From positions 1 to 52,367 of the forward strand of contig NZ_BBCC01000025.1 of assembly GCF_001311845.1 (NCBI RefSeq): a stretch of DNA of 52,367 bases. Direction: 5' to 3'. Under the pieces are notes generated by a model, which saw only the letters and a list, made by a program, of their open reading frames with translations, was not told where the DNA came from and did no database searches. This document shows positions 18,802 through 27,351 of this stretch, piece after piece (within the stretch, counting starts at the first letter, position 1; each line of letters begins with the position of its first letter). The translations under genes and the position numbers were made by a program. The stretch comes from Desulfosarcina cetonica JCM 12296. GTDB lineage: Bacteria; Desulfobacterota; Desulfobacteria; Desulfobacterales; Desulfosarcinaceae.

Positions 18802-19140
18802 ATGGCATTGTCTGCCTCCAAAATCGATCGGCGAGAACCCATCGTTCCGGCCTTATTGGCGTCGGCCGTCATATTTTTCATAACCGTTTTCAGCGGTGGC
18901 TGGCAACCCGTGTATGGCGCCGCGACATCGCCGGATCCAGTGGTCCAAACAAGCAAGCCGACCACTCTGGACCAGGACGACGAGCCCGGCGTCAGCATAG
19001 CGCTTTCCAATCACTCGACGCTGGACATCAATGTCCAATGCATCTTCGATTACGTCCAAGGTGAGGAAAACACATTTACCGATTTGCAAGAATGGCAGCG
19101 GGCACTGATCCCGTGGGTCCGTCTGCATTTTTCCTTCTGA
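18802..19140 (+). CDS. small putative exported protein
   Basis: 112 residues, unrecognised. An N-terminal basic segment is followed by a hydrophobic stretch (ALLASAVIFFITVF) and a possible cleavage site after PVYGAA. The rest is acidic and Ser/Thr-rich, with one short strand-like part (SIALSNHSTLDINVQCIF). A GGAG lies about nine bases before the ATG, and the frame stops shortly before a terminator, which favours it being real. The C-terminus could be altered by an undetected shift. Confidence 0.4.
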   Translation: MALSASKIDRREPIVPALLASAVIFFITVFSGGWQPVYGAATSPDPVVQTSKPTTLDQDDEPGVSIALSNHSTLDINVQCIFDYVQGEENTFTDLQEWQRALIPWVRLHFSF

Positions 19141-19187
19141 CGCCGTGGCACCGATGCCTTGCCCATGGGTAAGGTGAACAGTAAACA

Positions 19188-19235
19188 CACCCCCCTTGTC
19201 GGCACCTGGGTTCGACAAGGGGGGTGGTCTTTTGA
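19188..19235. terminator. bidirectional hairpin terminator
   Basis: CACCCCCCTTGTCG (19188-19201) pairs perfectly with 19213-19226, loop 11 nt, followed on the plus strand by GTCTTTT. It lies between the convergent small exported-protein gene and hemL. Confidence 0.7.
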
Positions 19236-19245
19236 AGAATCGTTT

Positions 19246-20527
19246 TTAAAGGATGGCAAATACCGCTTCGGCCGCAGCCAACGTCTGAGCGATGACCTGG
19301 TCATCATGGGCGGCGGAAAGGAAAAGCGCTTCGAACTGGGAGGGGGCCAGATAGACGCCTTTTTCCAGCATGGCCTGGTAATAGGCGGAAAATCGCTTCA
19401 GATCGGACGTTTTGGCATCGGCATAGTTGTGCACCGGCTGGTCGGTGAAAAAGAGCCCCAACATGCTGCCGACCCGCGCACAGGCGACCGGAATGCCCGA
19501 TTTTTCAGCGGCAGCCGAAAGGCCGTCCAACAGGCGTTGGGCATGCTGGTCCAATTCCGCATAAAACCCCGGCCGGTTGATCTCTTTGAGGGTGGCAATC
19601 CCGGCCGCCATGGCCAACGGGTTGCCGGACAGGGTGCCGGCCTGATACACCGGGCCCACGGGCGCGACGTGTTCCATGATCTCCCGTCGGCCACCATAAG
19701 CCCCCACGGGCAAGCCCCCACCGATGATTTTGCCAAAACAGGAGAGGTCCGGCGTGATCCCGTAATATTGCTGAGCCCCGCCCAGGGCGACCCGGAATCC
19801 GGTCATCACCTCGTCAAAAATCAGCACGCTCCCATGGGCCTCGGTGGTCTGCCGTAGGGTCTCGAGAAAGCCGTCCAGGGGAGGCACCAGCCCATGTTTC
19901 CGGCGACCGGCTCGACGATGATACAGGCAATCCGATCCCCCTGCTGGTCCATGACCTTTCGAAGGGCCTCGCTGTCGTTGTAAGGCAGGGACAAGGTATG
20001 GCCGACAAATTCAGCCGGCACACCGGGACTGCCGGGAATCTGTAGGGTGGCAACACCGGAGCCGGCCTCCACCAGCAGGGCATCGGCATGGCCATGATAG
20101 CAGCCGTCGAATTTAATGATCTTGTCACGGCCGGTATATCCCCTGGCCAGGCGGATCGCGCTCATGGTGCTTCGGTTCCCGAATTGACCATGCGGACCAT
20201 ATCCACCGAGGGGACGGCCGCAACGATCAGCTCGGCGAGCTCGATTTCCAGGGCGGTGGGCGCCCCGTAACTCGTGCCCTGCTCCAGAACCGCGGCCAAT
20301 GCGGCAATCACGGCTGGATGGCGGTGCCCCAGAATCATCGGTCCCCACGAACCGATATAATCGATGAACGTATTGCCATCGGCATCATACAGCCGGCATC
20401 CGTCAGCGCGCTGGATGAACAGCGGATCGGTCCCCACGGACCGGCAGGCCCGCACCGGACTGTTGACGCCGCCGGGGATCAGTTTCTGAGCCCGTTGAAA
20501 AAGTTGCCTGGAACGATCGGTTTGCAT
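19246..20527 (-). pseudogene. hemL: glutamate-1-semialdehyde 2,1-aminomutase HemL, two frameshifts
   Basis: Three minus-strand frames form one full-length HemL of about 427 residues. Start taken at ATG 20527 ([27 protein letters not shown]), the family's N-terminus. Segment order: [10 protein letters not shown], then [20 protein letters not shown] and GCYHGHAD, then [11 protein letters not shown], then [10 protein letters not shown] and [11 protein letters not shown], and [18 protein letters not shown] with the PLP lysine. One base is missing near 20165 (GAAGCACC) and one G near 19885 (ATGGGCTGG). HemL makes 5-aminolevulinate for haem, sirohaem and cobamides. An essential gene broken twice by single-base losses argues for sequence error. 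Confidence 0.9.
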
Positions 20528-20764
20528 GGAGCGGATCCTTTCTGTTGAATTCACGAAACCGGTTGACTTTATCCGTGATGGCAGGCGAAACTATCAAACC
20601 CGCCCCGGGAGGTCAAGCAGGCAAACCGGGATGAAACCGGGGCCGGGCGACACTCGGGACGAATGGGTTTTGCCGAGCCGAGGGCGTGCATCCGGCTTGC
20701 CGCCGACCGCCGCCTCTTTTGCCCACCATGCCGGCGCCCGCGCCCCATGCATTGATGAGAACCG

Positions 20765-21532
20765 GTGGGTACAGGATCGCCGTTGAGCAAGCATCGCCAC
20801 CAAATCGAAAAACTGGCTAAATTCCTCACCTACATCCTCGGCCGCCGGCCGGATGAATTCGGTCTGGTTCCCGATGAGCGGGGTTTCGTAAAAATCAAGG
20901 ACCTGTTGAAGGCACTGGACGAAGAGGCCGGCTGGCGTCACGTGCGGCAGAATCATATCCGTGAAGTGGTCTACACATTGGCACCGCCACCGTTGGAAAT
21001 AGATCGGAATCTGATCCGGGCCATTGATCGGTCCCAGCTGGTAAAAGCGGAAATGGCCGGCGATATTCCCAAGCTATTGTACCATGCGCTTCGCCGCAGG
21101 GCGTATCCCGTGGCGTTGGAGAAAGGGGCGTGGCCGAGGGACACCATGTCGTATGTCGTACTGGCCCGAGACCGCCAAATGGCCCAACGCCTCGGCCGAA
21201 GAATGGACAGCGATCCGATCATCCTGACGGTGAATACGGCGCAGTTGAGACAAAAAGGAAGCCAACTGCTTTGTTTCGGCGACCACTTGATGTTGGCCGA
21301 CGCACTTCCGGTAGGAAGTTTCAGCGGCCCGCCCCTGCCGGAGCCACGGGAAGCGCCCCGAACGACCGAGGCCGCCCCGATCCCGACGTTGCCCAAGACA
21401 CCGGGCAGCTACTTTCCCGATCTCGCCTCGGCCGCAACCCCGGCCAAAAGAAACATCAAGCGTTTGGAAAAACAAAAGAACGCCTGGAAGCGGGATCGCA
21501 AGCGCCAAAGCAGATCCAATGGAAAGCGTTGA
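20765..21532 (+). CDS. KptA/Tpt1-like RNA 2'-phosphotransferase, divergent
   Basis: 255 residues from GTG 20765; TTG 20783 is an alternative. The N-terminal winged-helix half is typical of KptA/Tpt1: KLAKFLTYILGRRPDEFGL, then DERGFVKIKDLLKAL. The C-terminal ADP-ribosyltransferase-like half keeps LLYHALRRRAYPVALEKG and YVVLARDRQMAQRLGRRM, but the usual YHGT is YHAL and the usual HLS is VLA, so the expected catalytic histidine is lost. The last ~50 residues are a basic tail (RNIKRLEKQKNAWKRDRKRQ). The family removes 2'-phosphates from RNA using NAD; this copy may have changed activity. Confidence 0.7.
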   Translation: MGTGSPLSKHRHQIEKLAKFLTYILGRRPDEFGLVPDERGFVKIKDLLKALDEEAGWRHVRQNHIREVVYTLAPPPLEIDRNLIRAIDRSQLVKAEMAGDIPKLLYHALRRRAYPVALEKGAWPRDTMSYVVLARDRQMAQRLGRRMDSDPIILTVNTAQLRQKGSQLLCFGDHLMLADALPVGSFSGPPLPEPREAPRTTEAAPIPTLPKTPGSYFPDLASAATPAKRNIKRLEKQKNAWKRDRKRQSRSNGKR

Positions 21533-21635
21533 CCAAGATCGTGAGCGCCCCTCTTTTTGGATTAAGTATAAAAAACACATTGACAACTTGCCTTCAGACT
21601 GTTAGGTAGCGCTTTTGTTTCACGGGCTTGAATGA

Positions 21636-21712
21636 GGGCCGTTAGCTCAACTAGGCAGAGCACCTGACTCTTAATCAGTAGGTTATTGGTTCGATTCCAA
21701 TACGGCCCACCA
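21636..21712 (+). tRNA. tRNA-Lys (anticodon CTT), likely ICE attachment gene
   Basis: 77-nt cloverleaf starting GGGCCGTTAGCTCAACTAGG. The loop CTCTTAA gives anticodon CTT, GGTTCGATTCC is the T-arm, and CCA is encoded. The mobile element begins right after it, and tRNA 3' ends are the usual target of tyrosine integrases. The matching direct repeat is not seen inside the window. Confidence 0.95.
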
Positions 21713-21722
21713 AAATACACTA

Positions 21723-21758
21723 AGCGAAATCGGTTAGTTATACCGGTTTCGCTTTTTT
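21723..21758 (+). terminator. rho-independent terminator after tRNA-Lys(CTT)
   Basis: AGCGAAATCGG pairs with the ACCGGTTTCGCT arm (G-U tolerant), followed by a run of T. Confidence 0.8.
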
Positions 21759-21788
21759 GTTTTTAGGGGGTTTCTATATAGAAAATGA

Positions 21789-21965
21789 CAAGGAAATGAC
21801 AAGCTGGGCGACCTTGTGATCGAACAGATAGATATTCTATCTACCATTTCAAGGTTCTTTGATGGAATTAAAGCCGAATGTCCGGGCCAATACGATGACA
21901 TGCCAGCCATTGCAAATGGTTTTCCTAAAAATGGTTGGCCCGAACCAAAAAGTTTCAGTGAGTAG
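21789..21965 (+). pseudogene. short open remnant between tRNA-Lys and the initiator gene
   Basis: An open frame of 58 codons with no ATG (GTG possible at 21816), coding a polar tail that includes FFDGIKAECPGQYDDMPAIA and ends in SFSE. It looks like the C-terminal fragment of a larger protein, perhaps a gene truncated when the element inserted. Not recognised; no ribosome site. Confidence 0.3.
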
Positions 21966-22057
21966 GTGCGAGATGCGCCTTCCATCGGCAAAATACACGC
22001 AGATAAAACCATCATTGATTTTGCTCAGGCGTTAATGTCCGTGAGGAGGGCATGTCT

Positions 22058-23473
22058 ATGAACGAAAATCACGCCCAAATCAATCCTGTTTGTCATCAGA
22101 TGTTGAACTGCCGGTTGACCGGGAACATCACGCCAATCAGCTGGTTCCGCAACATATTGACTGGATCGGGTAAGCCCGATGTGGTCGCTATCATCCTTTT
22201 ATCCGATATCGTCTATTGGTACACACCGGTAATGACCCGGGACGAACACACCGGCGATGTGATCGGGATCCAGCAAAAATTCCAGGCCGACAAGCTCCAG
22301 AAAACCTACCAGGAATATGCCGACATTTTCGGTTTCTCCAAAAACCAGATTAAAAACGCCATCGACAATCTGGTCAGCCAGAATCTGATCACCCGCGAGT
22401 TTCGCCATATCAAAACGGGAAGCGGCCTTGCCATCACGAACGTGATGTATATCGAGCCGAACATCGAAAATATCGTCAAAATTTCCTATAAATCCAGATC
22501 CCCCCAAAAAGCAGGGGGATATCCCCCTAAAAAGTTGGGGGATATCCCACCAAAAAGTTTGGGGATATCCCCCAAAAAATGGGGGACCTCCCCCCAAAAA
22601 GTTGGGGGTCATCCCCCAAAAAATGGGGGGACGTATACAGAAACCACTACAGAGATTACTACAGAAACCACAACAACAACCACCGAAGCGGCGGCTGTCG
22701 ATCTTAAAAATCGTTTTCCAAAATCCATCCGCTCCCGCATCCCCAGGATTTACCAGGATCACAAGGACGTGTTGGATAGCATCGACACGTATCTAAAAAC
22801 TCACGGCAAGCCATATGTCACTGCTGAGCTCGATTATGCCATCCACAATTCGACCAAGGATGGCGGATTTCCCGCATTCCTGAAGCGATCGCTGGAAAGT
22901 GGGTGGGGCACCGAGGATCTGAAGGTTCGGCAGGCAGCCCAAAACGAGCAGCGTATTTTGGAGCGCCGGCAGAAAGAAAGCGATCTTGAAGCGCTACGCG
23001 CCGAACAAGAGCTCCTGGCTGACATCGAAAAGTGGGATCGGCAGATCGATCAGAAAGTTCAAGAAACCCTCGAGTGTATCTCCCCAACGGAGCTGAACCG
23101 CATCAAAACAGAGGCCTGGGAACAGGCCGAAAAGAAAACACCCTGCCTCAAAAGCCAGAAAAGCCAAATGTTGGCAGCGGCAAAGGAAAAGCTGTCCACC
23201 CTTTCTGATCCCGAACGAAAGACCCTCTTTGAGGTCGCCAAAGCAGCCGTGCGTGCCTCGATCGGCAACCTGTTGGGAGATAATCATCCCGGATTCCACA
23301 GGGCGGTGGATAACCAGGTGCTCAAGGAAATCCAGGAAAGGTATCCCCTTCATACGCCGCTGGCAGACCTCTGGAACAAGCGGGTCAAGACCGAAGCCGA
23401 TCGGATTTTGAAAGTCATGGTCATTCGAAATTACGGGCTTTTGAAAAGCCAAAGCACCGGGGAGTCACCATGA
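22058..23473 (+). CDS. winged-helix replication initiator-like protein
   Basis: Start set at ATG 22058: the GAGGAGG at 22043-22049 is too close to the ATG at 22052 but ideal for this one. The N-terminal ~140 residues resemble plasmid/phage initiator winged-helix domains (IILLSDIVYWYTPV; QKTYQEYADIFGFSKNQIKNAIDNLVSQNLI is a clear HTH). Residues ~148-190 are a Pro/Lys/Gly repeat encoded by an iteron-like DNA array, followed by a Thr/Glu-rich linker. The C-terminal part (~210-470) is charged and helical with a coiled-coil-like stretch (ERRQKESDLEALRAEQELL). This layout parallels lambda O, whose gene also contains the origin. First gene of the element; it overlaps the next small gene by 4 bases. 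Confidence 0.6.
   Translation: MNENHAQINPVCHQMLNCRLTGNITPISWFRNILTGSGKPDVVAIILLSDIVYWYTPVMTRDEHTGDVIGIQQKFQADKLQKTYQEYADIFGFSKNQIKNAIDNLVSQNLITREFRHIKTGSGLAITNVMYIEPNIENIVKISYKSRSPQKAGGYPPKKLGDIPPKSLGISPKKWGTSPQKVGGHPPKNGGTYTETTTEITTETTTTTTEAAAVDLKNRFPKSIRSRIPRIYQDHKDVLDSIDTYLKTHGKPYVTAELDYAIHNSTKDGGFPAFLKRSLESGWGTEDLKVRQAAQNEQRILERRQKESDLEALRAEQELLADIEKWDRQIDQKVQETLECISPTELNRIKTEAWEQAEKKTPCLKSQKSQMLAAAKEKLSTLSDPERKTLFEVAKAAVRASIGNLLGDNHPGFHRAVDNQVLKEIQERYPLHTPLADLWNKRVKTEADRILKVMVIRNYGLLKSQSTGESP
22500..22630 (+). repeat. six iteron-like 22-23 bp repeats inside the initiator gene
   Basis: Consensus ATCCCCCAAAAAGTTGGGGG. The A-runs start at 22506, 22529, 22552, 22574, 22596 and 22618, a period of 22-23 bp. 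Each unit is itself an imperfect inverted repeat (C5 / G5 around A5). Immediately downstream (22638-22685) is an ACA/ACC-rich, strand-biased segment coding Thr repeats, which could serve as an unwinding region. Period and position suggest an origin of replication. Confidence 0.7.
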
Positions 23474-23646
23474 AACACATCCTTTACGCAATCATTGCTA
23501 TTGCCGTGTTGGTCGGTTGCGCCAAACAGCCGGTCACCACCTACAGGGACGCCACAATAAATGTCGCCGAGCCGAGGATTTTTCATGGCAGCGATATCAT
23601 CGATTGCAAAATCATCCATCAACAACACCACCAAAGGGAGGACTAA
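23470..23646 (+). CDS. small lipoprotein
   Basis: 58 residues. MKHILYAIIAIAVLVGCAKQ is a lipoprotein signal with lipobox LVGC, and the short remainder is polar. It overlaps the initiator gene's stop by 4 bases and is followed by traA 4 bp later. Small lipoproteins at the head of tra operons are common, but this one has no recognised family. Confidence 0.6.
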   Translation: MKHILYAIIAIAVLVGCAKQPVTTYRDATINVAEPRIFHGSDIIDCKIIHQQHHQRED

Positions 23647-23650
23647 AGCC

Positions 23651-23985
23651 ATGCAAGCCGTCCGAAAATTAACTATCGCATTGATTGTTTTAACCGTCGG
23701 CTTTTGTCCGGCGGTGGCATCCGCCTTCCAGGCGCGGCCTCCGGAAGTTTTGCGTACAGCGTCTATGACCTTTTCATGAACGAGATCCTGACGGGCGCCA
23801 TTGGTTTCGTCATTGCCGCCGGCCTGGTGCTCTACGCCATATTCTGGGCGGTCCGCAGCAACGTCTTCGGCACCATCGTCTGTGCCATCTGTGCCGGGTT
23901 GATCATCTTCATCGAGGATGTCGTGATCTCGCTTGGAATAACCATCGCGGAGGTTGGAAACATCGTCTCGAAATCTCTGTTTTAA
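23651..23985 (+). pseudogene. traA: TraA-like conjugative pilin, one frameshift
   Basis: The first frame gives a signal peptide (MQAVRKLTIALIVLTVGF, cleavage around AVASA). The second frame carries the mature pilin: GAASGSFAYSVYDLF, then two hydrophobic helices (LTGAIGFVIAAGLVLYAIFW and GTIVCAICAGLIIFIEDVV). A missing G in the CAGG at 23729-23732 explains the change of frame. The length of about 111 residues, the two-helix layout and the position just before traL fit the F-pilin subunit. It would be processed and assembled into the mating pilus. Confidence 0.7.
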
Positions 23986-24011
23986 CAACCTTGGTTCGTG
24001 GAGGTGGCCCC

Positions 24012-24284
24012 ATGCGATACCAGATACCCCGCTACTTGAACGAGCAGGTCCGGTTTGTCGGGCTGCAAAGCGATGAGTTCATCATGTGCCTTCTGTCCGT
24101 CTACTTTTGCACGATCTTTCGATTTCAGTGGATGGTTCTGATGCTCAACCTGGCAATGATTTTTTTCATCATCTGGCTCAATCGCAATTTCCCCAGGGGT
24201 TTTATTCGGCATCTTGCCTATTTCAGTGGATTTTACAGGTTCGTCAATTATCCGGCTTTTTTTGCCAACAGGTTTATCGAATGA
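24012..24284 (+). CDS. traL: TraL pilus assembly membrane protein
   Basis: Start at ATG 24012, behind GGAGGTGG; the longer frame from 23991 is not needed. About 90 residues: a conserved amphipathic N-terminus (YQIPRYLNEQVRFVGLQSDE) and two adjacent membrane helices, then RFVNYPAFFANRFIE. This matches F-type TraL, an inner-membrane T4SS subunit comparable to VirB3. It overlaps traE by four bases (ATGA). Confidence 0.85.
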   Translation: MRYQIPRYLNEQVRFVGLQSDEFIMCLLSVYFCTIFRFQWMVLMLNLAMIFFIIWLNRNFPRGFIRHLAYFSGFYRFVNYPAFFANRFIE

Positions 24285-24841
24285 AGTTATCCATTTACGG
24301 CAATAAATTGGCCAATGCCATGGCCGAAAACAGGCTCCTCAAGTTCTGCCTGGTGCTGACCATGGGTGTCACCATTGTCAATTCACTCGTGGCCTACCAC
24401 GCGATGAACAACCAGAAAGTGGTGATCCTGCCACCAATGGTGGATCATAAAATCGAGATCAGGGGCAATGATGCAGATGACGACTATCTCAAATTGATGA
24501 GTCGATATTCGATCAAGCTGCTGCTTGACTATACGCCGAGCAACGCAGAGCAGAACTTTTCCGATTTTCTTAAACTGGCGTCCCCCCGCGTATTCAGATC
24601 CATGCGAAGTGACCTCGATAAAATCATCGAAGAGGTAATTCGTCTGAAAATCAGCTCCTCGTTTCAAATTAATACGATTAAAAAATTGGGAACCACAGAC
24701 CGGATCGAACTGATCGGCCTGCGAAGTAAGTTTGCCGATGACGTGCGCATCGAGGAAGCCATCGAAAACCACATCATCGAATATGAAATCGATGATGGTA
24801 CCTTCAGGATTACGGGAGTATCCCAAAAAAATGGTGCATAA
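24281..24841 (+). CDS. traE: TraE, VirB5/VirB8-like T4SS subunit
   Basis: 186 residues. An N-terminal membrane anchor (LLKFCLVLTMGVTIVNSLVAY) is followed by a periplasmic domain with VVILPPMVDHKIEI and YSIKLLLDYTPSNAEQNF, both typical of TraE. In F the protein is a periplasmic, membrane-anchored core subunit. It starts inside the traL stop codon and overlaps traK by 11 bases. Confidence 0.85.
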   Translation: MKLSIYGNKLANAMAENRLLKFCLVLTMGVTIVNSLVAYHAMNNQKVVILPPMVDHKIEIRGNDADDDYLKLMSRYSIKLLLDYTPSNAEQNFSDFLKLASPRVFRSMRSDLDKIIEEVIRLKISSSFQINTIKKLGTTDRIELIGLRSKFADDVRIEEAIENHIIEYEIDDGTFRITGVSQKNGA

Positions 24842-25609
24842 CCAATTATCCAAATTTTTGGCCATCGTTTTAGCCGCCTCACTGTTTCCGGTGCTTTCCC
24901 AAGCCTCCGAGCAGATCACAACACCGACAACCAGTTACGGGAGATCGGAACCGCTGCCCCCGATCAAGCTGGCGCCGGGGGCCATCAACCGTATCCATTG
25001 CAGCGAGCCGATCCAATACATCAACGCCCTCCATAGGCTACAAATGGAAGTGGAGTACCAGGGTAACGATGCCTTCGTTACCTGGGTAAAAACGCAAAAC
25101 AGGGGGTCATTTACGTCGGTACGAAAAGCGGGGATGTATTCTCACTGGAAATCATCCCCAAAAATGGTGTCAAGGCCAGGGTCATCATGCTGGAGTCGCA
25201 AAGCCGCAAAGCCAGGGAGAACCAGCTCAAGTTCGCCGGGCTGGACAAGGAAACGGCCGCTGTGGACCTGATTCGAAACGCCTTTGCCGACACGTTTCCC
25301 GAAAACGTCAATGTGATTTCAAAGGATCAGGAAATCGATGGGATCGAGCATTTACGGATCCGACTGAGGCGTATCGTGACTATCGATGGCGTTCCCCTTC
25401 GGCTGAACGAATACCTGGTGAGCTTCGCACCTTCGGCGGACATGAAAGAGATGACGGTAGACGAAACCAGTTTTCTGGTTCCGGAACTGACCCGCAATCC
25501 AACGGCCATCTGCCTGGGAAGGGATCTGGCGCATTTTACAGACGGCAAAGCGCCCTTGCGCGCCGGCAAATACATGCGCCTGTTTATCGTTGAACATTCA
25601 TCCGATTGA
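24831..25609 (+). pseudogene. traK: TraK secretin-like outer-membrane core subunit, one frameshift
   Basis: The first frame has a signal peptide (MVHNQLSKFLAIVLAASLFPVLSQA split over residues 1-25) and IKLAPGAINRIHCSEPIQYI, the TraK N-terminal domain. The second frame continues GVIYVGTKSGDVFSLEIIPK and the C-terminal domain to LRAGKYMRLFIVEHSSD. The break is at the G5 run 25102-25106; G6 would read AAC AGG GGG GTC ATT and join the frames. TraK forms the outer-membrane pore ring with TraV and TraB. Confidence 0.82.
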
Positions 25610-25618
25610 TTGAATCCA

Positions 25619-26890
25619 ATGAAAAAACTCATCGAGCTGTTTCGCGACTTAAAAAGCAAGGACAAAAGCCGGCTGGTAAAAATCGCCATCGGTTTGGTGC
25701 TGGTTGTCGTTGTGTTCAGCGCCTATCAATTCACCAAGGACAAAGACAAGCAGATCCCGACCCGCGCGGATGTCAAGAAAAACACGCTACAATTCGATAA
25801 GCGGACCTTCGAGAAAACCATCTATAACAAGACCCGTGCGGACGTCGAAGAACTGCGAAACGAGCTATTGGCTTTCAAAAAGGAGGTGCGGGACATGCTC
25901 GCCGAGAACTTCCAGGCGGCCCTAAAAAAACAGCGGTACGGAGAGAAAAAGGGAACGCCGGACTTCCTTTCGAATCCCCCTGCCAGCGACAAGTCCATCG
26001 GCAAGGTTCCACCCAAGAACCTGTCGTTTACCACACCGCTGCCCGTTGTCGAAAAAATGCAAAAACAGAAGGCTGCCGCCCCTGAAAGTAACTATTTCCA
26101 GGAACATCGGATCCAGGGGAAATCCTCCTACAACAATAAAAATGAGCCTCCCGTTAAACAGATTGCGGTTTTTGCGAATCCTCATTCAACCGCAGGTGGT
26201 TCGCAGGAAACCGATGACATCGAGGTTCACCTGCCGCCATCCTTCATGGAAGCCAACCTGCTCAATGGCGTCACCGCACCGGCCACGGATGTGGGCAGGA
26301 ACAATCCGATCCCCATGCTGATCCGGGTCAACAACCTGGCGGTGCTGCCCAACAACGTGAAAAGCAATACCAAGGGCTGCTTCGTTGTGGCGGAGGGGTA
26401 CGGTAGTCTGGCCGACGAACGGGTTCACGCCCGGTTGTTGTCCTTGTCCTGCATCAATCAGAAAGGGGGCACCGTGATCGATCAGGCCATCAAGGGATTT
26501 GTGGTCGATACCGACGGCAAGGAAGGAATGAAAGGCCATGTTTACGCTAAATTCGGGCAGCAGATCGCCCGGGTGGCGGTCGCCGGCTTTCTGGAAGGGT
26601 TGGGAGACGCCATGAGCCTGGGGCAGCAGGAATTCACTTACGGCGTCAATACCGGCGTTCGAACCGGCCAGTTCAAGGATACCGATCCAGGAACCCTTTC
26701 CAAGGCCGGCATCGGCCAGGGCATTGTCAATGTGGCCCAGGATCTTCAAAAATTCTATCTGGATCTGGCCGAACAAAGCCTGCCGGTCATCGAGGTTCAC
26801 CCCACCAAGAATATCACCATCGTGATCAGCGAAGGGGTGAATATCGCCATCAAGAAACAAGAAACCTCAAAGGTGGAGCTGGAAGGATAA
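25619..26890 (+). CDS. traB: TraB, VirB10-like core channel protein
   Basis: 423 residues from ATG 25619. A single inner-membrane anchor (residues ~22-42) is followed by a coiled-coil region (FEKTIYNKTRADVEELRNEL) and a long periplasmic linker. The C-terminal VirB10/TrbI beta-barrel domain begins around LPPSFMEANLLNGVTAP and includes CFVVAEGYGSLADERVHARL. TraB spans the envelope and couples inner-membrane ATPases to the outer-membrane ring. Confidence 0.9.
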   Translation: MKKLIELFRDLKSKDKSRLVKIAIGLVLVVVVFSAYQFTKDKDKQIPTRADVKKNTLQFDKRTFEKTIYNKTRADVEELRNELLAFKKEVRDMLAENFQAALKKQRYGEKKGTPDFLSNPPASDKSIGKVPPKNLSFTTPLPVVEKMQKQKAAAPESNYFQEHRIQGKSSYNNKNEPPVKQIAVFANPHSTAGGSQETDDIEVHLPPSFMEANLLNGVTAPATDVGRNNPIPMLIRVNNLAVLPNNVKSNTKGCFVVAEGYGSLADERVHARLLSLSCINQKGGTVIDQAIKGFVVDTDGKEGMKGHVYAKFGQQIARVAVAGFLEGLGDAMSLGQQEFTYGVNTGVRTGQFKDTDPGTLSKAGIGQGIVNVAQDLQKFYLDLAEQSLPVIEVHPTKNITIVISEGVNIAIKKQETSKVELEG

Positions 26891-26891
26891 A

Positions 26892-27350
26892 ATGAAAACG
26901 ATATGGCTATTGCTCATCCTAACGGTCTTCCTGTCGCTGACCGGCTGCCAGACACTGAACCCTTATGATGAGGTAAGTGACTGCCCGGATCCGTTTAACG
27001 GCGATTGTGTCCCCATGGATACCGCCTACCGACGATCCAAGGCCGATCCAAAAAACACGGCAGTCATCGACATCGATCCACAGCATGATTCACCGTTAAT
27101 AAAAGATCGACCCGAAACAAACGAAACCGGGGAAGCACCCCGACATCTCCAGGAGCAGGTTTACAAAAACGAACTGTATCAGGAGATCGCCGGTCTGGTG
27201 AGGCGTCCCATCACACCCGTCCGGATTCCCGCCAAATTGATGCGGGTTTTAATTTTAGGATACGACCGCGAGGATCGCTTTTACAGCCATCGTTATATCT
27301 TTTTCGAAAGCGACAGATCCCGCTGGATCCTGGATATCATCGACGAGTAG
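26892..27350 (+). CDS. traV: TraV outer-membrane lipoprotein
   Basis: 152 residues. The signal ends FLSLTGCQTLNPY with lipobox LTGC. It has a short Cys pair (SDCPDPFNGDC), a polar linker, and the conserved C-terminal RRPITPVRIPAKLMRVLILGYDR region split across the strand-rich end. It anchors the TraK/TraB ring to the outer membrane. It starts 2 bp after traB. Confidence 0.85.
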   Translation: MKTIWLLLILTVFLSLTGCQTLNPYDEVSDCPDPFNGDCVPMDTAYRRSKADPKNTAVIDIDPQHDSPLIKDRPETNETGEAPRHLQEQVYKNELYQEIAGLVRRPITPVRIPAKLMRVLILGYDREDRFYSHRYIFFESDRSRWILDIIDE

Positions 27351-27351
27351 G

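Noticed and set aside
22500-22630. Possible CRISPR array
   Set aside because: Units are contiguous 22-23 bp repeats without unique spacers, and lie inside an open reading frame.
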